Part shown: one piece after another, positions 17,981-27,644 of the stretch | How the letters are laid out: every line of letters begins with the position of its first letter | How positions within the stretch are numbered: position 1 is the stretch's first letter | Assembly (NCBI GenBank): GCA_902406105.1 | Contig: CABPCP010000010.1 | Span: 1 to 53,528, forward strand | Source: an uncultured Mordavella sp. | Lineage (GTDB): Bacteria > Bacillota > Clostridia > Lachnospirales > Lachnospiraceae | Length of the DNA stretch: 53,528 bases | Direction: 5' to 3' | Position numbers and translations under genes: made by a program | Notes under the pieces: generated by a model | Told to the model about the DNA's origin: nothing | Databases searched by the model: none | What the model saw: the letters and a program-made list of their open reading frames with translations, nothing else

Positions 17981-20046
17981 CAGATATCTCCTCCTTCGAT
18001 CATTTCATCAATCACCGCTTTCAGGGTGGCCACCGCTTGATCCATATCTGTATAATCAAACTGGGCGCCCGATGCGTTCATATGGCCGCCGCCGCCCAAA
18101 CGCTCCATGATGATCTGTACATTGACCTCGTCAATGGAGCGGGCGCTGATATAGATTCTTCCGTTATATTCTGTAAGGACAAACGAGGCTTTGATCTCAT
18201 TAATGTCCAATAATTCGTTAGCCGCCTGAGCCCCAACGATGGTAGGACTCTCAATGGTAAGACCGGCTCCCACAGCGATAGCAAAACGGTCTCTGTATAC
18301 TTCCGTACTGCTGAGGATCTCCGCCTTTGCCCGGTACGACTCCATATCATCCCGGAACATCTTGCGCACCAGCGTAATATCCGCTCCATGCCGCCTCAGA
18401 AACGCCGCCGCTTCAAAGGTGCGTACGCCTGTCCGATTTACAAAATTGCTGGTATCGATCATGATCCCGGCGTAAAGACTGCTTGCCTCCAGCTTTGGAA
18501 TCCGGATATCGTCCACAATGTACTGCAGAATTTCGGAGACCATCTCACAGGACGAAGAAGCGTACGGCTCAATATAAGATAACAGCGCGTTATCAATATT
18601 ATCGCTGCTCTGCCGGTGATGATCCAGCACAACGATGGTCTTCGCAATATGCAGCAGTTCTTCACATTCTGTCATTCCCGGCCGGTTTGTATCTACCACA
18701 ACCACCATAGAATTTTCATCCGCCATGCCAATAGCCTGGGAAGGCTGCAAAAACAGATCTTCCGGATAATCCGGATTGTCTATATATGAATTATACAAAG
18801 GGCGCAGAGATGCGGACACTTCATTCAAGACGATGTGCGCCTTCTTCTCCAGCGCCGCGGCCGCCCGGTAGATTCCGACCGCCGCTCCCAGCGCATCCGC
18901 GTCACTTAGCTTGTGTCCCATAACAAAAATCTTATCTTTCACTGTCAGGAATTCTCGGAGCGCCTCAGCCTTAACCCGCGCCTTAACTCTGGTATTCCTG
19001 GACGTCTGTTCCCGTTTTCCTCCAAAATAGGTGATGCCGTGGGAATCTTTGATGACCGCTTGGTCTCCGCCTCTGGCAAGGGCAAGATCGATGGCTACTC
19101 TGGCGTAATTATAACTTTGGGAGTAAGATTCGGTACTTAATCCCAGCCCAATACTAAGCGTCACCGGAACTCCATTTCCGATATTGACAGACTTTACCTC
19201 TTCCAGCAAAGAGAATTTATCTTCTTCCAATTCCTTGAAATACTGCTTTTGAATGGCGATAAAATATTTATCGTTCTCCATTTTTTTCACAATCCCGTCC
19301 GCTTTCGCGATATACTGATTGATCTTACGGTCCACCAGCGCTACCAGCAGAGACTGCCTTACCTCTTCTACGCTGTTGATCACCTCATCGTAATTATCAA
19401 TATAAATCAGGCCGGCCACCAGGCGCTGCTCCTCATTCGCTTTGATATAGTGGCTCAGCTCCGTCACGTCCTGCAGATACACCGCGATGAAATACTCTTC
19501 TTCTTCCGGCATTTCCATCAGACGTTCCGTCTCGCTGAACCCTTTCACAGATACCTTCCTAAGCTCCGCCTTATATTCCCTGGCTCCATAATAGACATCC
19601 ATGTGAACGACGTCATCTTCCTCTTTGGGGAAAATACTCTTATTCAGTTCCGGAATATATTTGCTGATATAGACGTCTCTCTTAGGTTTCCCTCCCAGCA
19701 CCTCCTCGAACTGACTGTTCATCCATACCGCTTTTCCGTCTTCCAGGAAAATAGCATAGGGTACTGCAAGTTCCTTCAAAAGCGTATTCTGTACCACTCC
19801 GTATTGAGCCGCAAATTCTACCAGGTCTTTTACGATCAGCGACTTGCTGTACAAGTATAAAATCCCCGTCATCACGATATAGATCAATACAAAGATAAAC
19901 ATCAGCGTACCCGCCCGCCGATCGATCTTATAGGTCCATATATTTACGAACACCAGCAGGACCGCCATGACCGCGGGCCACTGCATATACAGCTTGAGTT
20001 GTCCTTTCAGACGTATGCTTTGATTGTCCTTTTTCTTTTTTCCCAT
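17980..20046 (-). CDS. gdpP: Cyclic-di-AMP phosphodiesterase GdpP (DHH family)
   Basis: Membrane-bound enzyme that hydrolyses c-di-AMP to pApA, 688 aa from ATG 20046 (AGAGGAT upstream; a TTG eight codons earlier is less likely). Order: two membrane helices (about 25-65), PAS-like domain, degenerate GGDEF domain (LALARGGDQAVIK), DHH domain with GHKLSDADALG and VVVVDTNRPG, VVLDHHRQS, and DHHA1 with GGGGHMNASGAQ. All DHH metal-binding motifs look intact. Controls osmotic and wall homeostasis in Firmicutes. Confidence 0.96.
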   Translation of the reverse strand: MGKKKKDNQSIRLKGQLKLYMQWPAVMAVLLVFVNIWTYKIDRRAGTLMFIFVLIYIVMTGILYLYSKSLIVKDLVEFAAQYGVVQNTLLKELAVPYAIFLEDGKAVWMNSQFEEVLGGKPKRDVYISKYIPELNKSIFPKEEDDVVHMDVYYGAREYKAELRKVSVKGFSETERLMEMPEEEEYFIAVYLQDVTELSHYIKANEEQRLVAGLIYIDNYDEVINSVEEVRQSLLVALVDRKINQYIAKADGIVKKMENDKYFIAIQKQYFKELEEDKFSLLEEVKSVNIGNGVPVTLSIGLGLSTESYSQSYNYARVAIDLALARGGDQAVIKDSHGITYFGGKREQTSRNTRVKARVKAEALREFLTVKDKIFVMGHKLSDADALGAAVGIYRAAAALEKKAHIVLNEVSASLRPLYNSYIDNPDYPEDLFLQPSQAIGMADENSMVVVVDTNRPGMTECEELLHIAKTIVVLDHHRQSSDNIDNALLSYIEPYASSSCEMVSEILQYIVDDIRIPKLEASSLYAGIMIDTSNFVNRTGVRTFEAAAFLRRHGADITLVRKMFRDDMESYRAKAEILSSTEVYRDRFAIAVGAGLTIESPTIVGAQAANELLDINEIKASFVLTEYNGRIYISARSIDEVNVQIIMERLGGGGHMNASGAQFDYTDMDQAVATLKAVIDEMIEGGDI

Positions 20047-20138
20047 TGCCGCATCCTCTAAAATCCACAAATATTTACTATAGATTTTTAACGATATACA
20101 TCAGTATTATATCACTTTCCCGCCGAAAATAAAAGACG

Positions 20139-20162
20139 GAAATTGCCCCTGCAATTTCCGCC
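20139..20162 (-). terminator. Rho-independent terminator after galE
   Basis: A 10-bp perfect stem CGGAAATTGC (20139-20148) with GCAATTTCCG (20153-20162) and a 4-nt loop. On the minus strand it is followed by TCTTTTATTTTC. It ends the long galacto-N-biose operon. Confidence 0.85.
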
Positions 20163-20209
20163 AAAAATCCAATCATGCGGCTATGATACTCCCGCTTTGC
20201 AGCGTCTGT

Positions 20210-21229
20210 TTATCCGCGGTACCCGTTAGGATTCTGAGACTGCCATCTCCAGGTGTCCTCACACATTTCCTCCAGATCCCGCTCCGCTTTCCAGCCAAGC
20301 ACCCGTTCTGCTTTGGACGGATCCGCGTAGCACATGTCAATATCCCCGGCTCTCCTGGGTTTGATCTCATATGGAATCTCTTTCCCACAAGCTTTTGAAA
20401 AGGCTTTTACCATATCCAGTACCGAGTATCCAGTTCCAGTTCCCAGGTTGATGACATCCAGCCCCGGATCCGTAAAGATATAATCAATGGCCTTCACATG
20501 CCCCAGCGCCAGATCGACTACATGGATATAGTCCCGCACTCCCGTTCCGTCCGGCGTATTATAGTCATCGCCAAAGACGCCCAGCTTCGGAAGTTTTCCC
20601 ACAGCCACCTGCGAGATATACGGCATCAGATTGTTAGGGATTCCCTTCGGGTCTTCCCCGATCCTTCCGCTCTTATGGGCTCCTACCGGGTTAAAGTAAC
20701 GCAGCAGGATCACGTTCCAATCCGGCTTTGCCTTCTGTACGTCTGTCATGATCTGTTCCATCATAGACTTGGTCCATCCATAAGGGTTGGTGCATTGTCC
20801 CTTCGGGCAGTCTTCCGTGATCGGAATCACCTCCGGGTCTCCATAGACCGTAGCAGAGGAACTGAATACGATATTTTTCACTCCCACCTTATCCATCACA
20901 CCCATCAGGGTCAGAGTTCCGGTAATATTATTATGATAGTATTCCAGTGGTTTCTGCACAGATTCGCCTACTGCTTTCAAAGCCGCGCAGTGGATCACCG
21001 CGTCAATTCCTTCCGCTCGGAACATCGCTTCCAACGCTTCCGCATCCAGCACATCTCCTTCGTAGAATTGAATGGTCTTTCCCGTCAGCTCTTCTACTCT
21101 GCGGATGGATTCTTTAGATGAATTACTCAGATTATCATAGACAACAACCTGATATCCTTTGTTCAAAAGTTCCAGCGCCGTATGACTCCCGATATAGCCG
21201 GCGCCGCCTGTGATCAATATCTTCGCCAT
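20210..21229 (-). CDS. galE: UDP-glucose 4-epimerase (lnpD role)
   Basis: Interconverts UDP-Gal/UDP-Glc and possibly UDP-GalNAc/UDP-GlcNAc with bound NAD. 339 aa. Rossmann motif GGAGYIGSH near the N-terminus, [10 protein letters not shown] with the catalytic Ser, and YGWTKSMME with Tyr-x3-Lys. The ATG at 21229 has AGGAGG 9 bp upstream; a start 26 codons earlier lies inside the kinase gene. Last gene of the operon, 13 bp after the kinase gene, matching the place of lnpD in the bifidobacterial pathway. Confidence 0.96.
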   Translation of the reverse strand: MAKILITGGAGYIGSHTALELLNKGYQVVVYDNLSNSSKESIRRVEELTGKTIQFYEGDVLDAEALEAMFRAEGIDAVIHCAALKAVGESVQKPLEYYHNNITGTLTLMGVMDKVGVKNIVFSSSATVYGDPEVIPITEDCPKGQCTNPYGWTKSMMEQIMTDVQKAKPDWNVILLRYFNPVGAHKSGRIGEDPKGIPNNLMPYISQVAVGKLPKLGVFGDDYNTPDGTGVRDYIHVVDLALGHVKAIDYIFTDPGLDVINLGTGTGYSVLDMVKAFSKACGKEIPYEIKPRRAGDIDMCYADPSKAERVLGWKAERDLEEMCEDTWRWQSQNPNGYRG

Positions 21230-21242
21230 GCTTTTTTGCCTC

Positions 21243-22361
21243 CTAGATATTGCTGTATTTATTAACGATTTCCTGCATAGTGTACCACTTTTCTTCCATA
21301 TCCGCAACCAGCTTGAACTGAGTCCGGCAACGGTCCAGATTCTGCCCTTCCCGGTGGGTTTTAAAATATACGTCTCCTTGAAGATAGTCCGTCAGAAACC
21401 GCATCCCGCACTCAAAAGTCATAATCTTCGCGCCCATAGGCATAAGCTGGATTTCTTTCTCTGTAAGTTTTCCTCCGCAGCCTTCCACAAAGCCTTTGGT
21501 ATACAGCTCAAACAATTCCATACTGCAGGAAACCTTGCTCAGATCCTTCTCGTCCTCCGCGGCCGTGCTGGCCCCAAAACGGATGGAGTCGCCAAAATCA
21601 TTCATGGCAAGCCCCGGCATTACCGTATCCAGGTCGATCACGCAGATTCCTTTCCCTGTTTTATTATCGATCATGATATTGTTCAGCTTTGTATCATTGT
21701 GAGTTACCCGCACCGGAATCTCTTTTTTATCCAGCAGTTCACAGAAATAATTGGCTACGTCTTCCCGATCCAGGACAAACTGGATCTCTTCCCGGACAGA
21801 ATCCGCCCTTCCCATCACATCTTCTTCCACCGCTTTCTGAAAAACAGCAAGCCTGGCCCTGGTATCATGGAAACCTTTGATGGTCTCATGAAGAGTCTCG
21901 GCCGGATAATCCGCCAGAAGCCGCTGAAAGTTTCCAAACGCCACCGCGCTCTGATAAAAATGCTCCGGTTTCTCCACCTGGTCATAACTGGTGGCATCGG
22001 TAATAAACTGATAGGAACGCCAGTAGTCTCCCAGGGAATCTACATAATAGGGCTTTCCATCCTTCGCCGGGATCACATTCAATGTCTCCCGCTCCGGATC
22101 GCCCCCATTTTCAATGATCCGCTCTCTTAAATATGAGGTAACTCCCATAATATTTTCCATCAACTCTACCGGCTTCTCAAATACCTCTCTATTCATCCGC
22201 TGAAGGATCACCTTGATCCTCCCCATCTCAGCAATCTCAAAAGTCAGCAGATAGGTATCGTTGATGTGTCCGCTTCCATATGGACCTTCCTCTACTAAAG
22301 TGCCCTCGTACTGAAAGTTCTTGATCACTTCCTCTTTCTGTTTCTGTGTCACCTCTGCCAT
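21243..22361 (-). CDS. N-acetylhexosamine 1-kinase homologue (NahK/LnpB-like)
   Basis: 372 aa, aminoglycoside phosphotransferase (APH) fold. The catalytic loop [14 protein letters not shown] (about 219-232) holds the Asp and Asn, and [11 protein letters not shown] holds the metal-binding Asp. The N-terminal [11 protein letters not shown] resembles the NahK phosphate loop. NahK phosphorylates GlcNAc or GalNAc at C1 with ATP. The function is supported by neighbours: GH112 phosphorylase, nucleotidyltransferase and galE. Its ATG overlaps the TAA of the nucleotidyltransferase gene, so the two are coupled. Confidence 0.85.
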   Translation of the reverse strand: MAEVTQKQKEEVIKNFQYEGTLVEEGPYGSGHINDTYLLTFEIAEMGRIKVILQRMNREVFEKPVELMENIMGVTSYLRERIIENGGDPERETLNVIPAKDGKPYYVDSLGDYWRSYQFITDATSYDQVEKPEHFYQSAVAFGNFQRLLADYPAETLHETIKGFHDTRARLAVFQKAVEEDVMGRADSVREEIQFVLDREDVANYFCELLDKKEIPVRVTHNDTKLNNIMIDNKTGKGICVIDLDTVMPGLAMNDFGDSIRFGASTAAEDEKDLSKVSCSMELFELYTKGFVEGCGGKLTEKEIQLMPMGAKIMTFECGMRFLTDYLQGDVYFKTHREGQNLDRCRTQFKLVADMEEKWYTMQEIVNKYSNI

Positions 22362-23287
22362 TATGATTCCTCCCAGATATGCGCCGGATACAGTCCCTTT
22401 TCTTTCATTTCCTTAAGGGCCGCGACTACAACCGGTTTATCCTCTTTATAGGTTACGCCATACCATTTGTCTGAAGATTTGAGAACCGCTACGGAAGCCC
22501 TGCCTTCCCCAAGCAGACGGCTTACTACCGCAGGCAGAAAATATTCACATTTCATCGGATTTGCCTGAAGGCCTTCTTCTAAAAAGGCCGGAAATCCATC
22601 CCTGATCTCCCGCAGGATGCTCTCTGTAAATCCCCACATATTCATAGACACCGTTGTCTCCGCCGGAACAAAAGTCCAGCTTTCCCCATCGTCTTCGGTA
22701 AACGCGATTCCCCCATCGCGCTTCTCGATCCTGGTTCTTTCATTGATAGCGACCAATTCGCCCCGCTCGTTCATCTCGCAGATCCCGCGGGCCACATGTC
22801 CGTTGTCTGTTACCGTTTTTCCCAGCTCATACCCAACCATTGTATAACGGTACTTGTCATCATCCTGGTGAACGGCAAGGTAATCATAGATCAGCCGGAA
22901 AGCCTCTTGTCCATAATAGTCATCCGCGTTGATCACCGCAAATGGGCCGTCGATCTGGTCAATACAGCTTAAGACCGCATGCGCCGTCCCCCACGGCTTC
23001 ACGCGCCCCTCAGGCACCTGGTACCCTTCCGGAATATTGGACAGTTCCTGATAAGCGTAAGACACTTCCATATATTTTGCCATCCGGTTTCCTACCGCTT
23101 CTTTGAAATCCGCCTCATTCTCTTTTTTAATGATGAAGATCACCTTTTCAAATCCCGCCTGCTTTGCGTCATACATGGAAAAGTCCATGATGATATGGCC
23201 GTCTTCATCCACCGGGTCGATCTGTTTCAATCCGCCATATCGGCTGCCCATTCCGGCTGCCATAATGACTAATACTGGTTTGTTCAT
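22361..23287 (-). CDS. GalU/RfbA-type sugar-1-phosphate nucleotidyltransferase
   Basis: 308 aa. N-terminal signature MAAGMGSRYGGLKQIDP and INADDYYG (metal-binding Asp) mark the NTP_transferase fold, which joins a sugar-1-phosphate to UTP or another NTP, releasing pyrophosphate. ATG preceded by GGAGGAAAGAC. It sits between the permease genes and the NahK-like kinase, exactly where a uridylyltransferase (LnpC, GalT family) acts in bifidobacteria. The likely job is making UDP-Gal and/or UDP-HexNAc from the 1-phosphates produced by the GH112 enzyme and the kinase (inference). Specificity cannot be read from sequence. Confidence 0.85.
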   Translation of the reverse strand: MNKPVLVIMAAGMGSRYGGLKQIDPVDEDGHIIMDFSMYDAKQAGFEKVIFIIKKENEADFKEAVGNRMAKYMEVSYAYQELSNIPEGYQVPEGRVKPWGTAHAVLSCIDQIDGPFAVINADDYYGQEAFRLIYDYLAVHQDDDKYRYTMVGYELGKTVTDNGHVARGICEMNERGELVAINERTRIEKRDGGIAFTEDDGESWTFVPAETTVSMNMWGFTESILREIRDGFPAFLEEGLQANPMKCEYFLPAVVSRLLGEGRASVAVLKSSDKWYGVTYKEDKPVVVAALKEMKEKGLYPAHIWEES

Positions 23288-23329
23288 TGTCTTTCCTCCA
23301 AGCTCTTATCTATATCTACGTTATGTCAA

Positions 23330-24211
23330 TTATCCTTTGATTCCGCCAGTAACTCCTCCAATGATCTTCTCTGACAGGAAGATATACAGGATAAAGGTCG
23401 GAAGGAATACGATTACTACGGCCGCAAACATTCCCGCCCAGTTTCCTGTGTACTGCATGGACTGGAGCATTCCGTAAAGACCTACCGCCACCGGACGGAG
23501 CGTATCGTTGTTCGCAAAGATCAATGACAGGAAGTACTCATTCCAGATATTGATAAAGTTAAAAATCGTAACGGTTATGATTCCTGACTGCGCCATCGGG
23601 AACATGATCTTCCAGAAAGTCTTGGCCGGCGGACATCCATCAATCGCCGCCGCTTCTTCGTATGTCCTGGACAAATTTGAGAAGAAAGTCAGCAGGAAGA
23701 TTGTGGTATACGGAATATTGATCCCTGTATACAGGAATATCAAAGTCGCCTTGCTGGCCGCCACACTGTTCAGGATACCCATATTGGCCACCATACAGAA
23801 CAAAGGCAGTACGATCATAGTGATCGGCACTCCCATGGCGGATACGAAACTGGTCTGGATGATCTTATTCCCAAGGAAGGTAAATCTAGCCAGCACATAG
23901 GCCGCCGGCGCGCAGATCACGATCAGCAGCGCGCAGGACACTAAGGAATACAGAAGAGAGTTCATGAAAAAGGTTGCCACACCGCCAGATCCCCATGCCT
24001 GGATATAATTCTCAAAATGCAGTCCTGTCGGAAATTGCAGAGCCTTTCCGGCAAAAATATCCTGCGTTGTGGAAAAGCTGGCCGCAATGATCCATCCTAG
24101 GAGTACCAGTGTGAAAAGGACCCAGAGCAGTATAATGATATAACCCGGAGCCAGTTTCAGTTCTCTTTTCAGATTAAATTTATCTTTTTGTTTCTTTTCT
24201 TTCGCCATCAC
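23330..24211 (-). CDS. Carbohydrate ABC transporter permease (second subunit)
   Basis: 293 aa, six hydrophobic segments, MalG-type. The EAA loop is YEEAAAIDGCPPAKTFWKI, which docks the ATPase. Inner-membrane part of the importer, 12 bp from the preceding permease gene. No ATPase gene is in the locus; a shared MsmK-type ATPase elsewhere would be needed, as is common for CUT1 importers in Firmicutes. Confidence 0.92.
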   Translation of the reverse strand: MMAKEKKQKDKFNLKRELKLAPGYIIILLWVLFTLVLLGWIIAASFSTTQDIFAGKALQFPTGLHFENYIQAWGSGGVATFFMNSLLYSLVSCALLIVICAPAAYVLARFTFLGNKIIQTSFVSAMGVPITMIVLPLFCMVANMGILNSVAASKATLIFLYTGINIPYTTIFLLTFFSNLSRTYEEAAAIDGCPPAKTFWKIMFPMAQSGIITVTIFNFINIWNEYFLSLIFANNDTLRPVAVGLYGMLQSMQYTGNWAGMFAAVVIVFLPTFILYIFLSEKIIGGVTGGIKG

Positions 24212-24223
24212 TGCCCCTCCTTC

Positions 24224-25129
24224 CTAAAATTCCAGATCGTCGTCTTTAACCAATGCGTTGCAGATGGTAAATACAAGCACGACACAAACGCACAGGATAA
24301 TACCGATCGCGGCGCCATAGCCCGCGTTCCGTTCTGTTACCGCATTTCCAGCGCCAAAGATATTCATATACATATACTGCACTGGAACGATCGTGGCGTT
24401 GTTTGCCGTAACAGAGGAAAAAAGCTGGGACCATACGAAGAACGCCGCTGTACTTACCGTCCACATCGTCACATTTGTCTTAAACACGCCCTTTAACAGA
24501 GGCAGCGTCATATATCGAAACTGCTGGATCCGGTTTGCGCCGTCAATAGTCGCAGATTCATAGAGTTCTGGATTGATTCTCTCAATCCCGCTCATCCAGA
24601 TCAGCATGTGATATCCGATCATACCAAAACAATAAGCAAACAACAGCGCCCAGAACACATTTTCCGGCGCCGTCCACTGAGTTTGCGCCAGTTCATCCAT
24701 TCCCAGAAACTCAAAAAAGCTTTTCAAAAGACCAAACTGCGGGCTGTATACATACTGCAGCCACATAGTCGCCAACGCTACCGCGCTTACGATATTCGGA
24801 AGATAGATGATCGCCCGGAAAATCTTTTTCCCTTTGATCCCGCTTGTCAGGATCACACCGAACAGCAGCGAAACAAGCATGACGATGATTCCGCCGAGCA
24901 GCCAGATCTTTCCGATATTTTTCATCGCAGAAACAAAGATATCTGTTGTAAATAATCTTGTATAATTCTCAATTCCCACAAACTGCCAGGTATCCATGGT
25001 AGCCGTCACGGAATCGATCTTAAAAAGGCTCATTACAACTGTTCTAACGATCGGATATAAGAATACCATCAAGAAGATGATGACGGCCGGCGCAAGGAAA
25101 GCAACAATCATTCCTCTATTCTTTTTCAT
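24224..25129 (-). CDS. Carbohydrate ABC transporter permease (first subunit)
   Basis: 301 aa, MalF-type, with six membrane segments. The EAA loop is LYESATIDGANRIQQFRYM. Starts about 100 bp after the binding-protein gene, past an intercistronic hairpin. ATG preceded by AAGGAGGGG. It forms the channel with the downstream permease; the transported sugar is probably galacto-N-biose or lacto-N-biose by context. Confidence 0.92.
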   Translation of the reverse strand: MKKNRGMIVAFLAPAVIIFLMVFLYPIVRTVVMSLFKIDSVTATMDTWQFVGIENYTRLFTTDIFVSAMKNIGKIWLLGGIIVMLVSLLFGVILTSGIKGKKIFRAIIYLPNIVSAVALATMWLQYVYSPQFGLLKSFFEFLGMDELAQTQWTAPENVFWALLFAYCFGMIGYHMLIWMSGIERINPELYESATIDGANRIQQFRYMTLPLLKGVFKTNVTMWTVSTAAFFVWSQLFSSVTANNATIVPVQYMYMNIFGAGNAVTERNAGYGAAIGIILCVCVVLVFTICNALVKDDDLEF

Positions 25130-25149
25130 CAGAGCCCCTCCTTCTTCAA

Positions 25150-25190
25150 AAAATATGGTGGCGGCGCGGACGCCTATGCCACCATATTTT
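25150..25190 (-). promoter_or_regulatory. Intercistronic hairpin between binding protein and permeases
   Basis: A 13-bp perfect stem AAAATATGGTGGC (25150-25162) with GCCACCATATTTT (25178-25190), GC-rich loop, followed on the minus strand by six T. It resembles a leaky terminator or 3' RNA stabiliser, which would keep binding-protein mRNA more abundant than permease mRNA. Confidence 0.7.
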
Positions 25191-25227
25191 CCCCTAGCTC
25201 AATTTCTATGTTTAAAATCTGTCGTTT

Positions 25228-26529
25228 TTATTCTCCCGCTGAGGATGCGCAGGTTGCGATAAATTCATCTGCTGTAATGCTTCCTGCCATCAATTTAACC
25301 ATGTTCTCATTCAGAACCGGTGTCAGGTCTCCGTTGTTCTCAGCGCCTACCGCCCAGTCATAGTAGGTTGTTGTTCCATCAAACGCAGGCTTCACTTCCG
25401 CCAGTTCTGCCGGCCAAGCATCTGCGTTTGCTGTATCAGTCGGGATGCAAAGAGCTTCTTCTGTCATCTGCTGGTCAAATTCGCCAGTAGTGATGTAAGT
25501 GATCAGCTCAAATGCTTCTTCTGCCATCTCAGAATCTTTATTGATCGCGAATACCTGGTTTGCGATATTGTTCGCAGTACTGTCATCAGTTCCGCCTTCT
25601 ACAGATGGGTAGTTGAAGTATCCCCACTCAAAATCTTCAGCTACTGTGTTCTTTAATTCGTTCGGCAGCCAGGAACCGCAGAAGATCATTGCCGCATTTC
25701 CAGGCGCAAACTCCTGATTCTGTCCAGCAGGATAGATATTGGAAGCGATATTGGAAGAATAGTATCCTTTGCTCGCGAAATCCTCAATATCCGCAATAGC
25801 CTGGGCAACTCTTGGATCATCCCAGTTTACCGCTTCCGGATCCGCACAGTTTGGATCATTTACCAGAGCTTTCACTCCATCCTGTCCCAGGTAACGTCCC
25901 AGATGATATCCTAAGTATGCGGTCTGGTAAGTAGTGTCGCCTGTGATCGGAGTGATCCCTGCTTCAACCAGTTTCGCGCAGGCTGCATCCAACTCTTCTA
26001 ACGTTGTTGGAACGGCCTCGATACCTGCCTGCTCAAACAATGCCTTGTTGTAGAAGAATCCGAAGATGGATGGCTGGAACGGAATTGAATGAAGCGTCTG
26101 ATCTCCATCATGAGCCTGTGCGTACGCGTTTCTCGCGATCGTAAACAGGGTTGCGTTTCCATGCTCCGCCTCATAGTCAGCCGCCAGCTCTTCCAGGTCC
26201 ATTGTATAGTCGCCCCAAGAGCCATTTACACGGTTTACATCCTCGTCAAACAGGTCGATCTGCTGTTTTGCGTCCAGCGCCGGCTGAAGTCCTTCCCTCT
26301 GTCCATTACGTCCTTTGAACTGAACATCAACTTCAACGCCGGTATCTTCCGTATACTTTTCAACCGCCGCCTGGATAACCTTTGCCTGTGGTTCTTCCTC
26401 ACTCCACATCGCCCAGTATACCAGTTTGTCTCCGCCGCCGCTGCCGCTGTCGGATCCGCCGCCGCAGCCTACTGCCAGGCCGGCTACCATAGCCGCGCAC
26501 AGCAGAACGCTTACGAGTTTCTTTTTCAT
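25228..26529 (-). CDS. Extracellular sugar-binding lipoprotein of the GNB/LNB importer
   Basis: 433 aa. Signal peptide with lipobox GLAVGCGGG; a Gly/Ser spacer; then a CUT1 solute-binding fold (SBP_bac_1): VYWAMWSEEEPQAKV at the first strand, GFFYNKALFEQAGIE in the hinge, GNAAMIFCGSWLPNEL, and VFAINKDSEMAEEAFELI. Anchored outside the membrane. Its gene is first in the importer operon, divergent from an AraC regulator. Substrate assignment to galacto-N-biose/lacto-N-biose rests on the locus and not on visible binding residues. Confidence 0.88.
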   Translation of the reverse strand: MKKKLVSVLLCAAMVAGLAVGCGGGSDSGSGGGDKLVYWAMWSEEEPQAKVIQAAVEKYTEDTGVEVDVQFKGRNGQREGLQPALDAKQQIDLFDEDVNRVNGSWGDYTMDLEELAADYEAEHGNATLFTIARNAYAQAHDGDQTLHSIPFQPSIFGFFYNKALFEQAGIEAVPTTLEELDAACAKLVEAGITPITGDTTYQTAYLGYHLGRYLGQDGVKALVNDPNCADPEAVNWDDPRVAQAIADIEDFASKGYYSSNIASNIYPAGQNQEFAPGNAAMIFCGSWLPNELKNTVAEDFEWGYFNYPSVEGGTDDSTANNIANQVFAINKDSEMAEEAFELITYITTGEFDQQMTEEALCIPTDTANADAWPAELAEVKPAFDGTTTYYDWAVGAENNGDLTPVLNENMVKLMAGSITADEFIATCASSAGE

Positions 26530-26573
26530 AACTTTTACCTCCTAACAAAAACTTTGTTTAGTTGTTAAGTTCC

Positions 26574-26579
26574 ATTATA
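26574..26579 (-). promoter_or_regulatory. -10 box of the GNB/LNB importer operon
   Basis: TATAAT on the minus strand, 45 bp before the binding-protein ATG. No recognisable -35 at 16-18 bp, as in activator-dependent promoters. The word AACAAAAAC occurs at 26544-26552 and again at 26690-26698 and may be part of AraC-type operator half-sites. Confidence 0.45.
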
Positions 26580-26645
26580 TTACAATGATGCACAAAAAGC
26601 TTTGTCTGATATTTCCCTTAATTTGTACTATCTGTGCTTTTTGTT

Positions 26646-26674
26646 TTGATTTTTACCTCCCAGTCATGTATAAT
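26646..26674 (+). promoter_or_regulatory. Promoter of the divergent AraC regulator gene
   Basis: TTGATT (26646-26651) and TATAAT (26669-26674) with a 17-bp spacer, 45 bp upstream of the regulator ATG. Confidence 0.7.
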
Positions 26675-26718
26675 ATTGTTGTAATTAAACAAAAACAACA
26701 TTTGATCCAGGAGGAATC

Positions 26719-27636
26719 ATGGCATATTATGGCGTTGAGCTGAAAAATTCCATATCTGTAGATAAGATTTACAGCATCCATTATTTCGAGTATATGAGCG
26801 ACTTTTCCTTTGCGGGGGAGGCGCATAATTTCTGGGAATTCATCTGCGTGGATAAAGGTGAAGTAAGCGTCACAGCCGGCAAAACCTTTTATATTTTAAA
26901 AAAAGGAGAGATCTTGTTCCATCCTCCCAATGAATTCCACAACGTCAAAGCGACCGGCGGCATCGCCCCCAATCTGGTGGTCATCTCCTTTCACTGCGGC
27001 GATGAAGCTATGCGCTTTTTCAAAAAGCGGCTTTTTAAAGTAGATGAGATCGAACGAAATTTATTGGCCAATATTATCATGGAAGCCAGGCGCTGCTTTG
27101 ACTGCCGTCTGGACGACCCCTATCTGGAAAATATGCCTCAGAAAGAACCGGACAAATTCGGCAGCGAACAGTTGATCCGCCTGTACCTGGAAGAGTTTTT
27201 GATTCATTTGATCCGACGATATGTCAATCCTTCCGCCCCCCAAGATCGGCTTCCCAAGAATATCTCTTCCACCAAATCAACCCGCGCCAAAAGCGACACT
27301 GAAATCTTTACCCGCGTGGTGGATTATCTGGAGGCAAATCTGGCCAATCATATCACCATCGACCAGATCTGCCGGGACAACCTGATCGGACGCTCCCAGC
27401 TCCAGAAACTGTTTAAGAAAAAGACTTCTCTTGGGATCATCGAATATTTTTCCCATATGAAGATCAACACCGCCAAAGAACTGATCCGTACCGGGCAGAT
27501 GAATTTTACACAGATCTCCGAACATCTGGGCTATACATCTATCCACTATTTTTCTCGACAGTTCAAGAAGGTGACCGGCATGACTCCATCTGAATATGCC
27601 TCTTCTATCAAGGCAATGGCAGACGGCAGTTTTTAA
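26719..27636 (+). CDS. AraC family regulator of the GNB/LNB locus
   Basis: 305 aa. N-terminal cupin sensor (AHNFWEFICVDKGEVSV; FHPPNEFHNVKATGG), a middle helical region, and two C-terminal AraC helix-turn-helix motifs (ITIDQICRDNLIGRSQLQKLF and FTQISEHLGYTSIHYFSRQF), ending GMTPSEY. ATG with AGGAGG upstream. Divergent from the importer operon, so it probably activates that operon and perhaps lnpA in response to the imported sugar or an intermediate (inference). Confidence 0.9.
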   Translation: MAYYGVELKNSISVDKIYSIHYFEYMSDFSFAGEAHNFWEFICVDKGEVSVTAGKTFYILKKGEILFHPPNEFHNVKATGGIAPNLVVISFHCGDEAMRFFKKRLFKVDEIERNLLANIIMEARRCFDCRLDDPYLENMPQKEPDKFGSEQLIRLYLEEFLIHLIRRYVNPSAPQDRLPKNISSTKSTRAKSDTEIFTRVVDYLEANLANHITIDQICRDNLIGRSQLQKLFKKKTSLGIIEYFSHMKINTAKELIRTGQMNFTQISEHLGYTSIHYFSRQFKKVTGMTPSEYASSIKAMADGSF

Positions 27637-27644
27637 GCTGCCGT
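27623..27644 (+). terminator. Terminator at the 3' end of the AraC gene
   Basis: ACGGCAG (27623-27629) pairs with CTGCCGT (27638-27644) across an 8-nt loop that holds the TAA stop, followed by TTATTTTATG. It sits in the narrow gap before a convergent gene. Confidence 0.65.
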
